NCBI GenBank assembly: GCA_011763485.2
Contig: JAANSK020077798.1
Coordinates: 1 to 27,495 of the forward strand
DNA from: Isoetes engelmannii
Lineage: Eukaryota > Streptophyta > Lycopodiopsida > Isoetales > Isoetaceae
Direction: 5' to 3'
DNA: 27,495 nucleotides
Within the stretch, counting starts at the first letter, position 1, and each line of letters begins with the position of its first letter. The notes under the pieces were generated by a model. That model did not search any database. It saw nothing but the letters and a program-made list of their open reading frames with translations, and had not been told where the DNA came from. Positions 19,924 to 27,495 of this stretch are shown in pieces. The position numbers and the translations under genes were made by a program.

Positions 19924-20107
19924 AACTAAGGCACCAATTGGTGCCCGCACAGTTGTACACTAGCCATTGTTTTAGTTGAACATTTAATAAAGTGTTCACG
20001 TGTATTCAGATACTATTTCAATTCAGACTGTATTCGGATAAAGTATTCAGACTGTTTTAGAACATTACAAACAGTACTTGACAAAAAAAAAAAAAAAAAA
20101 AAAAAAA
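19924..20107 (+). terminator. 3' end of the transposase gene: AATAAA and a 25-A run
   Basis: AATAAA lies at 19986-19991, 63 bp after the stop codon, and a pure run of 25 A occupies 20083-20107. The A run might be a fossil poly(A) tail or a simple expansion. It separates the transposase from the convergent small gene on the other strand. Confidence 0.5.
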
Positions 20108-20297
20108 CATTTAGGCGCCTGGCATTTCCCATTACATTACAAAATTACAGCCCCGAGGGGCATACTTGAGCCCATTTGAGGGCCGGTCAAAGATGAAGGT
20201 ACAGGAGGGGGTGTGGGCATCACAGTTCAGCTTTCTTCAAAACACAAAAAAAAGGAGGGGGGGCGTCCAGACCCGGCCATAGAGCATGTCTCTCAGC

Positions 20298-20649
20298 TCA
20301 TTCACCAATCGGGCTCTGGAAGAGGACGTTTCCCCCCTCCGTTATCACAACTTGGCAGTGGGTGAGATCTGCATCAGTCTTCGACCGCTCCACTTGGCTG
20401 GTTATTTCAGGAGATACCTCTATACTCAGAGAAGAGGAGATAGCAGTAGTGATCTCGGCTGGCGTAACCAAACAGTTCCTAACGGCAACGAAATTCGGAG
20501 TAGCGAGGTTGTAGAGGAACTGGAGTTCACCGGGGTCACCTCTGGTCCCTTTGCCCGCTTGGCGGGTGAAGGCTAATCCTTCGTCCGGATCTGGCTGTAT
20601 GCCATGTGGGACCACAACCAGGGTAAGAGGTTTTCCTTACTCTATCCAT
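20298..20649 (-). CDS. Small two-exon gene of unknown function, convergent to the transposase
   Basis: On the minus strand an ATG at 20649-20647 (context AAGACATGG) starts MDR. A 46-nt intron (20640-20595, GTAAGG ... CATACAG, phase 0) follows, then a 98-codon open exon to TGA at 20300-20298, giving 101 residues. Exon 2 begins PDPDEGLAFTRQAGKGTRGD, has a hydrophobic and uncharged middle (LYNLATPNFVAVRNCLVT) and ends VVITEGGNVLFQSPIGE. No signal peptide, membrane helix or known motif is evident. The joined frame has no stop, unlike the transposase. It faces the pogo-type gene tail to tail, with 375 bp between stop codons, and its intron is equally tiny, so I infer it is a second gene of the same transposon. 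It could instead be a host fragment. Confidence 0.5.
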
Positions 20650-20810
20650 GTCTTCTATCTGCAGAAAGAATCCCACCTGTGTCAGAACAGAAAAAACAAC
20701 TGGATTAAATGAATTAAACGGCAGATCAGTGAGAGCGAAACCTTGTGCGCTTCTGCTGAGATGGGGATGGAGATTACAGCGGCGGACAATAGTTTTTTAT
20801 AGGCAAAAGG
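20650..20810 (-). promoter_or_regulatory. 5' leader and TATA box of the small minus-strand gene
   Basis: On the minus strand CCTATAAAAAACT (20803-20791) is a good TATA box about 145 bp before the ATG. A start of transcription near 20770 would leave a leader of about 120 nt. The leader contains a strong pyrimidine tract and two CAG acceptor-like sites just before the ATG, so a leader intron is possible. Confidence 0.45.
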
Positions 20811-21310
20811 GTAAATTGATCCACTGGCTATTCCTAGATTGCTTGGATATCTTATGCCCTAGTGATTTAATGACATTATGCGTGCTGCAGGAGTGCAAGG
20901 GGATGTCCCAGCAACATAGAATGTCTTTGACTACAAAATTAGAACGAATTAGGGGTAAATACAGTAGCCAGGGAGTTGAACATTTGGCGAAACCGGAACA
21001 TTTAGCAACGGTTACCGTTGCAGGCTAGCACGGTAGCTGGCAACCCCCCTGCACGTAGGGGGCATTGGGGCTAGCGAAAGTGGGAAAGGCGTGAGCGAAC
21101 ATCAATGCTCCGTCGCTCGTTCGTGGCAGCACAATGGTCAGTCAGAAGCCCACCCTGGTTGCCAGCGGGACTCTTTGGCTCACTCGCCAGCCGACGGCAT
21201 GGCATTTGCGGGGCTACCCTCCGCACGGAAGGGGGGCATGTGCCCAGCAGAGGTGGACCTCGGACCCCCCCAAACTAAACCCCTCCTAACTTTTTTATCT
21301 TTGATAATTT
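20811..21310. other. Right-hand part of the GC-rich unit, with palindromes
   Basis: CAACGGTTACCGTTG (21006-21020) is a perfect odd palindrome. A second hairpin is formed by the C run at 21043-21048 and the G run at 21057-21062. GC-rich sequence continues to a C-run near 21266-21273, after which the DNA is again AT-rich. The GC step suggests that the mobile unit ends about here, but no terminal inverted repeat or TA duplication could be matched with 16790. Confidence 0.4.
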
Positions 21311-21812
21311 GATGAAATTTCCTTCAGTAATGTTACAGTATACAACATGTGGTACCCAAATATGTGGGCGGATTGGCAAACGTTCTAACATGGGCAAAGT
21401 TGTGGCAATTTTGCCTCGCACGGTACCGGGCACCCGTACCCTATACCACGACTTTTTTGCATTCAAGGAATGTATACAAGGATTAAATAACATCTTGCTC
21501 TATTTATTTGTTTTGGGATTTAAGTTCACGTCATGTTATGAGATCCCTTGTATGAACATTAAGTGCATCTTTAACAATGAGAATTCCCATTAGGTGATAA
21601 TGATCTAGGTAAATGCCTTGCCTTTTTAAACATAACATGTTGTAACTCTGTATCTACATGGTTGAAATATGTCACTTTTGATGTAAGATCGAAAACATCC
21701 CCGATCCACCCTAATAATCTATTTAGGAGTCATGACGCATAGTTCAACACGCCCCTTACTACTAAGTTTTGTCAACTTGTGGTTCCTACCAGCATCAATG
21801 CCTTTCTGTCAT
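21311..21812. other. AT-rich stretch, no recognisable gene
   Basis: Open frames on both strands (for example 21493-21275 minus, 21309-21593 plus) overlap one another and carry no motif I know. Confidence 0.35.
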
Positions 21813-22600
21813 TCACTCAACAAGGCATATTTTTTGTAGGTAACAAGTAATCTTCAGTGCCACCCCTTTCCTATAGGGACTACCGTATTTTAATGCAATA
21901 AAGCAATTTTTATGATTGTGTGTTCGGTTACTATGCACACTTGAAGCATCACTTGAAGCATTTGCATTGAAGGTTAGCACTTGATTAACATTCATCTCAT
22001 GAGCTAAAATTTTTTCAGAGATTGGTTGTACTTCACCACATTTGATATTCTTGTTTAAGAAATATTCGCCAAATCTTTTACATCTTCAAAGGCTAGAAAA
22101 AAATTAGACACAACACTACCCACCATTAACTTGAGGGTGAAGAACTATGTAAGTTAGTATTGGAGTCTGTACCTGTTTGTTGCAAATTCCCATTACCGTC
22201 CGCCCTCTTACCCGCATTGCCTTGCAAGAGAGAAAAATCCCCTTCTTCCAGAGTCACTGGAGCAGTCGCTATCGAGGGCAAAGAGCTGCCCACTGAGTTA
22301 TGTACCTCTTTTTGCACAACAACTGGGAGGTCACGTATCATCAAGCTAGCGGCAGATTCACGCCGTTTTGCCACTTCTTTAAATGAAGTAGCATCAGTCT
22401 TTCCCATCTTGACCGAAAGTGGCCGAAATCAAACAGGCCTAATCCGACCCCTAACCTGATAGTAAACCATACAAAATTGATACCTTGGAGAGCTCTCGGA
22501 ACAAGATTTCCAAGAGCTAAAGATCATTAAAAACAGAAGCCGGGTGCACAAGCACAAGTTAGGAGGAAAAGCGCCGACAACCCTAAATGCCATAGTCACG
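21813..22600 (-). pseudogene. Decayed minus-strand reading frames of unknown family
   Basis: On the minus strand an ATG at 22407 begins a 93-residue frame (MGKTDATSFKEVAKRRESAA ...), rich in polar residues. Further on, other frames give protein-like text (SNFFLAFEDVKDLANI near 22110-22060; IKCGEVQPISEKILAHEMNV near 22050-21990). Upstream of the ATG is a leader with TTAGGGTT (a reversed telobox, 22586-22579). The order of leader, start and low-complexity N-terminus resembles the 5' end of a plant LINE ORF1 or a host gene. No diagnostic domain is visible, so no function is given. Several frame changes suggest a pseudogene. Confidence 0.35.
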
Positions 22601-22638
22601 AGTGCGCATCTATAGTGTCATTTTTTTCTTCCCTCACA

Positions 22639-24427
22639 CTGTAAATCATAGTTATCCGGAACGAGAACTTTAGGAACTTGGGCCTAAAATCTAGAACGGG
22701 GACTGGAACGGATGGGAATGGGAACGACCAACATTCAAATTTTTAAATTTTGTATATAAATTTGGAGTTCCCTTTGCTTAATGAACATCGTAGAACACTC
22801 AGAATAAAAAAATGCTTTAAGGGGACTGAGTTGCAAGCAAATACATGTATAGCTACTCCGTAACAATACTATTAGAACTTTGAACAAAAATTTTCCGATT
22901 TAAACATATTTCTTAAGTTCTAATACATACTTGATAGTTTTTTGTCTGCTCAAAAGAGCAATAGAAGCAAGCAGCAAAATAGAAACAATAGAGAAGCATG
23001 CAGCAAAATAGACCTTGGTAATCGTTTGCCTGCTCAAAATAGCAATAGAAGCAAACATCAAAACAGAAATAGAAGAGTAATAAAGAAGCAAGAGGGAAAA
23101 TATTTCAAACGAAATATAAGCAATAGCTTGTTTGATCAGCTTATTTCGTTCTTTTTCTACAGTGTCGATTACTCGAATGGTTTTTGGTTGGCTTGGCAGT
23201 AGTCTCCTTGAGCTTAATAGGATACTGAGGATCTGTGTTACAGGTTTTCGTGTGTAGGAAAAAGAAACTGAGGCTCAACTCAGGGAAAAAGATTCATACC
23301 CAGTATATACTATCAACCGATTACCAGCAGTAATAACAATATATGCAATTATAGGTTCTGTTTAGCACCAACAGCAGAATGAATAAGGAGTTCAAAATCA
23401 TCATAACAATTCTTAATCACAAGGGAATTGAACCCAATAACCAGATATATGGCATAAACAACACCGTCAATTCTAGAAATGCATCAAATCAATACATCAC
23501 AAATAATATGATAATGAACCAGGGTTTTATTCATAGTTTCAGATTTCATAACAAGAAATATCCACATGAATTATCTCACAATAGCCATATAATTGATAAA
23601 TAACAGAGCTGCATTCAATCATTTCAAGTCTGGGTTTATTTGAATAACAGAAAAATATTCACTGGACTTATCTCCCAACAGCGAAACTGCCCAGGAATAC
23701 TTTCTGATGGTTGCCGCTGATCAGCACTACAAAACCGGGATGTGACCTGATATGCTCCTCTGCGTTTGATATCCGCTTCCTGATCCGCCTCCTTCAAAAC
23801 CGTCCTGTATCCTTCTGTAAAAAATCCGTGTCCTTCTAAAATGTCTTCCTGACTTTTCCATTCAAAAGGGCTTTTACTTTTAGCCTTGGATTCTTCCCAT
23901 CAAATCTCCATCATAGATTACTTTTTAATAACATTTCATACTTCACCATTCGAAATGTAAATATGTATGTAGGAACTTTAATACCCCTACAAGTCCACAA
24001 GATCTTCTAATGCACTAAAAAATGACATTCCTCCAAGCTTTTCACAGTTTACACTATTAATACTGCACGACAATGTCCATTTAAGCACATTTGACTCAAA
24101 AAGCACAATTTTGAGCCAGTTATATCTTCTACAATCTGCACGCTGCATTTTTTACCTTCCCGGTGCTCATTGGTCATGCATGACCATGATTTTGCGGCTG
24201 GACGAAACACAGTAGTTGTGCTAAAACATTGAAATTTTTTGAAAACTAATCTTTTTTTTTTTTTTTTACCCGGAACGGGGTTTTCAAATAGTGGGAACTA
24301 CTTCCGGAACTTAGTTCCCAGTAACAGGCATATGGAAACTTCCGTAGGAGTTCCAGGAACGCCCGACCCACGGGAACTAGTTCCGGAATGGGACCGGAAC
24401 TTGGTTCCCGGTAACTATGCTATAAAT
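22639..24427. mobile_element. Non-autonomous hAT-like DNA transposon with 8-bp target duplication
   Basis: The inverted ends are CATAGTTATCCGGAAC at 22647-22662 and, reverse-complemented, CATAGTTACCGGGAAC at 24419-24404 (14 of 16 identical). They are flanked by CTGTAAAT (22639-22646) and CTATAAAT (24420-24427), an 8-bp target duplication matching at 7 of 8 bases, as expected for hAT. Subterminal regions (22655-22735 and 24266-24415) are packed with GGAAC/GTTCC motifs, including the palindrome GGAACTAGTTCC at 24373-24384. Such subterminal repeats bind hAT transposases. The body of about 1.77 kb has no hAT transposase. It has a 17-T run near 24251 and an internal duplication at 22941-23065. Confidence 0.75.
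22941..23065 (+). repeat. Internal 84-bp duplication in the hAT-like element
   Basis: TGCTCAAAAGAGCAATAGAA near 22947 recurs as TGCTCAAAATAGCAATAGAA near 23031, with similar A-rich text after each (GCAGCAAAATAGAAACAATAG and CATCAAAACAGAAATAGAAG). The offset is 84 bp. Confidence 0.65.
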
Positions 24428-24878
24428 TGTAGCCTCAACATTATTCGTTTCAATTTTCAGCCATTATAGAAGATTGATTTTGGACTCTTATTTCCTTCCT
24501 TTTAGTAGTTAATTTAAATTAAAAAAAAATGTCCGGTATAAGAGATTGATTTGAAAATCATCTAATGTTAATTGACTATAGATAAAAAAAAAAAAAGGGA
24601 CTCTTATCTATATTTAAGTGGATGTGAGCTCTACATTACATATGCTTCATTTTGTGTTTTCAAATTCACACGGGATGTTGACCAAGTGCATTGTTCTTGA
24701 AGGAAGAGGGTGGCCTTAAAATCTTTAACTAGCTGTAGAATGTTTACAATTGTACGTGCTCCATGGTGCAAGAGATTGTGATGTTGATTTTGTTACTTGA
24801 TTTTCCACCACACACAATTGGGTTTTAAATGTTGCATTGATGTTTTGATAACATATGATATGTTTTGTTGATTCAAGA
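24428..24878. other. AT-rich stretch, no recognisable gene
   Basis: It contains two A-runs (about 24520-24528 and 24584-24597) and GAGATTGATTT-like text twice. No coding segment is visible. Confidence 0.35.
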
Positions 24879-25120
24879 CCCCCCCTCCCCCCACCCCCCC
24901 TTCTCTTTTTTTGTAACGTCACACCACTAGGCAACATCCAATTGGACATGTGACCACACACCACACTAGATTGCATGGTTGGGCCATGCTCTCAATCACT
25001 TTACATTGCGTCTGGTGGGATTTGACTACTAACAGTACCGAGTGCGACTCTAGGCGGTCTCGAACTCGAGACCACATTACTAAGGAACTAGTGTATTACC
25101 ACTAGACCGAATGCCCAAAG
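24879..25120 (-). mobile_element. tRNA-derived SINE
   Basis: Read on the minus strand, the 5' end has a box-A-like TCGGTCTAGTGGT (25110-25098). About 25 bp further is a box-B-like GGTCTCGAGTTCGAGACC (25073-25056, containing GAGTTCGAGACC). These are the internal RNA polymerase III promoter elements of a tRNA head. A tRNA-unrelated body of about 140 bp follows, then a tail of seven A and G-rich sequence (plus strand C/T tract 24879-24912). The head cannot fold as a tRNA, because the spacing between boxes is short and there is no acceptor stem, so it is a SINE and not a tRNA gene. Target duplications were not recognised. Confidence 0.6.
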
Positions 25121-25300
25121 CTAATCACGCCATGTGCTAATAGTGTGCCTGCCAATTCCACAAAGTTGTCATGATTATCCAACCCTTTAGAAGGACCCTA
25201 TAAAGGACATGTGAAATTACCAGAATTACATCATTATCTGGAGTTACTCACTTAATTCTTGAAAGCCACAATCATTGTTTTGAGTTCATAGAGACATACA

Positions 25301-25337
25301 TGACTAATGCCTGGCATTGCCGGGCACACGTTTCTAG
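25301..25337 (+). mobile_element. Helitron 3' terminus, plus strand, same family as 7660
   Basis: TAATGCCTGGCATTGCCGGG continues CACACGTTT and CTAG (25334-25337), then T. The hairpin TGCCTGGC-ATT-GCCGGGCA has an 8-bp stem and 3-nt loop, like the copy at 7660-7690. The two 3' ends are nearly identical over about 35 bp while the inner sequences differ, which is typical of non-autonomous Helitrons. The 5' end upstream is not identified and may lie beyond the SINE. Confidence 0.7.
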
Positions 25338-25370
25338 TATGCATTGAAATGGATAAAAGGGTGAGAGCAC

Positions 25371-25619
25371 GCTAGGGTGTGCCAAAAACAGTACCGAAAA
25401 GGTAGTTTTTGAGTACTTTTTCAGCATGTACCTAATTGATATTAAGAGTACCTAAATCAAAGCTAATAGTCAATATTTTTGCTTCATTTGAGAGTAATAG
25501 AAGGACAATGTCTTAGAGCACTTTTCATATCGCCCACTATCATGTGCATGACGCAATATCGCCATATGTCAGTATCTAGTGGATATTTTAGGTAGATGCC
25601 AAAAGTGGTACACCCTAGC
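25371..25619. mobile_element. Small inverted-repeat element (MITE-like), 249 bp
   Basis: GCTAGGGTGTGCCA at 25371-25384 is matched in inverse by TGGTACACCCTAGC at 25606-25619 (13 of 14). Inside are further AGTACC/GGTACA motifs. No flanking duplication is evident, so the superfamily is unknown and a decayed copy is likely. Confidence 0.5.
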
Positions 25620-25984
25620 ATGATTTAACCCAAAATGGTACACCGACTTCGGATTTATGCCTTTGGTCCTACATTTTTAGATTCTTTTTCCTCATTATTA
25701 TGTTAAGTATCCTAAGGTCCTTTCTTGTTGGGTGAAAGCGTGTTGTAGTTGATCACCTAGAGCGTCCCAATTGTCCCCCCAAAAATGTTTTGGGAGATAC
25801 CAAAATTGTGGCATCATTTTTTAAATGTTTGTTTGGCACCTAATGCAACTGCCCCGATTCTCATCATTTCTTAAAATGGCAGAGGAGGAAAAATTCGTTT
25901 GCATTCCAGTTCCAAATTACCACCATAAATTCAGTTCCAAGTTACCCACAAACCCATCTGTGCCCATTTCTGATGCATATGGCT
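25620..25984. other. Spacer with one short open frame
   Basis: A short frame of 39 residues at 25876-25995 (MAEEEKFVCIPVPNYHHKFS ...) reads like protein. It overlaps the start of the next gene in another frame, so it could be its displaced N-terminus or chance. A small hairpin of CCCAAAA/TTTTGGG lies near 25777-25793. Confidence 0.3.
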
Positions 25985-26815
25985 ATGGCGCTTAATCCCG
26001 TTGTGACTCAATTCGGTTCATACTTATTTGAATCAATTGATTTGGAAGCAAATCTCCCTAAACCTTTAAACCGGAGCACATGCGTGAAAAAAAAAATCCA
26101 AAACAAGAACGGGATCAAAAAATATGCCAAAAGAAAATGAAAAAGAGAAGCCAAAGAAAATTAGTATCTTCATTTCATAGCACCACTAAAGGCTTGGTTG
26201 ACAGTGACAAGAAAGAGGCTTTACGAGATTTTTTGAAAGTTGGCACAATGGAAAGCACAATTGGTGAAGAGCTAAAAGAATTGCAAGCCAAGAGCATTGT
26301 GATCAGAAACCTCAGGTAGATCATTAACTTATTCTATCAGTGCTCGGGGTGTTGATACAGTGCTGGATGTTCATTCGAGGAATCTTACCAAAGAAAAATT
26401 GAAGAGGGAAGAGATAGATTGCAAAGGGGGGAAATGGATTTTATACAAAAGATTTAGAAGAAAAAATGCAATTCCGAAATTTTGTCATAAAACTTGTGCA
26501 GCAATTTTGGCTTGAAAACACTAGGTTCTCTCCAAATGGAAAGGATGTCAATTTCAGAAGATTGGAAAGAAATGTAAGACAGGATCATGCCACTCACTAT
26601 TTGGAAGAAACACATGTTAGTTCAGTTCACCATATTTTTATTGTGGTGTTTGTTGTGGTACCAGTTAAGGTGGATCTGCATGTTATCAATCCAGCCCCGA
26701 CAACGAAGTGGAGTCTGAAAATGAGCACTCTGAGTATGCGACTCATTACAAACGGTGTCGCAGAAGCTCTACAGGGAAACATTGAAGTCCAAAAGGAAAA
26801 ATATTGCATATGTTT
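25985..26815 (+). pseudogene. Broken reading frame of an unknown, possibly element-associated family
   Basis: From ATG 25985 the sequence gives MALNPVVTQFGSYLFESIDL and on to a lysine-rich run. A homopolymer of ten A near 26084-26093 changes frame. The next frame (to 26319) has a basic region (KKMKKRSQRK) and then STTKGLVDSDKKEALRDFLK. Another frame at about 26340-26450 gives VDTVLDVHSRNLTKEKLKRE, and the frame of 26466 gives FVIKLVQQFWLENTRFSPNG followed by KDV and HATHYLEET. The combination W-x3-TRFSPN-x-KDV ... HATHYLEE reminds me of uncharacterised proteins that recur in repetitive plant and algal DNA, but I cannot name the family. At least three frame changes make it a pseudogene. Confidence 0.4.
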
Positions 26816-27097
26816 AAATCTGTGTTACGTTCATTTTCAAGTTAAGTTCAACGTTTTTTTTTTATGATATTTGAAAAAGACAAAAAAAATATATAAAATG
26901 AAAAAGTAAAAAGTGGTAAATGAGAAAAAAACATTGCATGTGTTCAAATGTGTTTAAATTCATGTTGTGTTGGTGCAAAGTTAGTGCAAAATAAGTTCAT
27001 TGTTAAGTTCATTAGTGCAACATTAGTGTTACATTTGGACATTTGAAATAGACCAAAAAAATTATAAAATGAAAAATTAAAAAGTGGTAAATGGGTG
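26803..27097 (+). repeat. Imperfect AT-rich duplication
   Basis: ATATTTGAAAAAGACAAAAA to AAAAAGTGGTAAATGAG (about 26866-26922) recurs as ACATTTGAAATAGACCAAAA to AAAAAGTGGTAAATGGG (about 27040-27097). ATTGCATATGTTTAAATC (about 26804) also recurs as ATTGCATGTGTTCAAATG (about 26933). The two duplications are offset by about 174 and 129 bp, so an insertion or deletion has occurred in one copy. Confidence 0.65.
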
Positions 27098-27109
27098 CAA
27101 CGAAATTCA

Positions 27110-27495
27110 ATGGTGTGAATTAGGGTTTCGAATTTCAGCCAAGAAAAGGTTGCGATGGAGACCACGTGGAGACGGTTTGGGTTGAAGATAGTTGCTTTTC
27201 TAGACAATTCCGGAGAGTTCCAGAGCGGTTTTGAGAAGCAGTTGTGGAAATCCAGCTTATTTAAGGACTGATTTCGTAGAGTAAGTAAGAGAGATTCTGA
27301 AGAGGGAGTGATTGCTCATGCTTTGTACTGCATTGTATTGATTATCTGTTGAATGAAATTATGCCCATTTGCCCAATAGTGTTCCTTCTTTCTACTAGTT
27401 CTTGTTGATCTTATGAGTATGAATTTTGTTGAGCAATTCACACTTGAATCAATTTAAGATTAGTTTATAGTGCAATTGTTTCCCATTCCTTATCT
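27110..27495 (+). promoter_or_regulatory. Promoter-like or LTR-like stretch at the window end
   Basis: TTAGGGTTTCG (27119-27129) is followed by a perfect G-box palindrome CCACGTGG (27162-27169) and a TATA-like TTATTTAAGG (27257-27266) about 90 bp further on. Sequence beyond that has leader-like composition with no open frame. This could be a plant promoter whose gene starts outside the window, or part of an LTR. The window end prevents a decision. Confidence 0.3.

Noticed and set aside
20286-20576. 96-residue plus-strand frame opposite the small minus-strand gene
   Set aside because: It has no promoter or splice signals. The minus-strand frame has a TATA box, start context and in-phase intron.
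24879-24912. C/T tract as an independent microsatellite
   Set aside because: It sits exactly where the 3' tail of the minus-strand SINE is expected.
25056-25110. Functional tRNA gene on the minus strand
   Set aside because: Box A and box B are present, but the distance between them is short and no cloverleaf with an acceptor stem can be drawn. The A-rich/G-rich tail fits a SINE.

Overview
The window looks like repeat-rich nuclear DNA from a land plant. Low GC, eukaryotic splice-like signals, a plant-type pentatricopeptide (PPR) fragment, an exostosin-family gene, a Ty1/copia fossil, L1-type LINE pieces with DUF4283-like and zf-RVT-like segments, a tRNA-derived SINE and Helitron termini all point that way. 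The pogo-type transposase and the PPR sequence style would fit a seed-free plant (fern, lycophyte or bryophyte), but that is inference only. There is no bacterial-type operon, CRISPR array or functional RNA gene.

Layout. 1-860: the tail of an unknown reading frame, then a promoter-like stretch (two teloboxes and a TATA-like run), then a cluster of eleven near-identical 14-bp palindromes. 865-1512 (-): an unassigned coiled-coil reading frame. 1645-4245 (-): a broken Ty1/copia Pol fossil. 4250-5750: no genes, but a hairpin and a 40-bp direct duplication carrying two ABRE/G-box sites. 5757-6887 (+): an EXT-like GT47 gene with one in-frame TAG. 7117-7388 (+): a PPR fragment. 7421-7920: a retroposon-like tail, a Helitron 3' end (-), a (CTTC)n tract and a 36-bp tandem repeat. 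7920-10790: no recognisable gene. 10790-12310 (-): decayed L1-type LINE ORF1. 12315-16700: two candidate exons flanking the 3' end of a second LINE (+, 14604-15428).

16700-21300 holds the most interesting unit. A pogo-like transposase (+, 17212-19923) has a long basic coiled-coil C-terminal region and a probable 48-nt phase-0 intron. It converges on a small 101-residue gene of unknown function (-, 20298-20649) with its own TATA box and a probable 46-nt phase-0 intron. They may form a two-gene transposon, although the transposase itself is broken by about four frame changes.

21750-22600 (-) holds decayed reading frames of unknown type. 22647-24419 is a non-autonomous hAT-like element with inverted ends and an 8-bp target duplication matching at 7 of 8 bases. 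24879-25120 is a tRNA-derived SINE (-), 25301-25337 is a second Helitron 3' end of the same family (+), and 25371-25619 is a small inverted-repeat element. 25985-26815 is a broken reading frame of an unknown family. The window closes with an AT-rich duplication and a promoter- or LTR-like stretch.

No intact host gene with a confident function is visible. The exostosin gene is the closest to intact.
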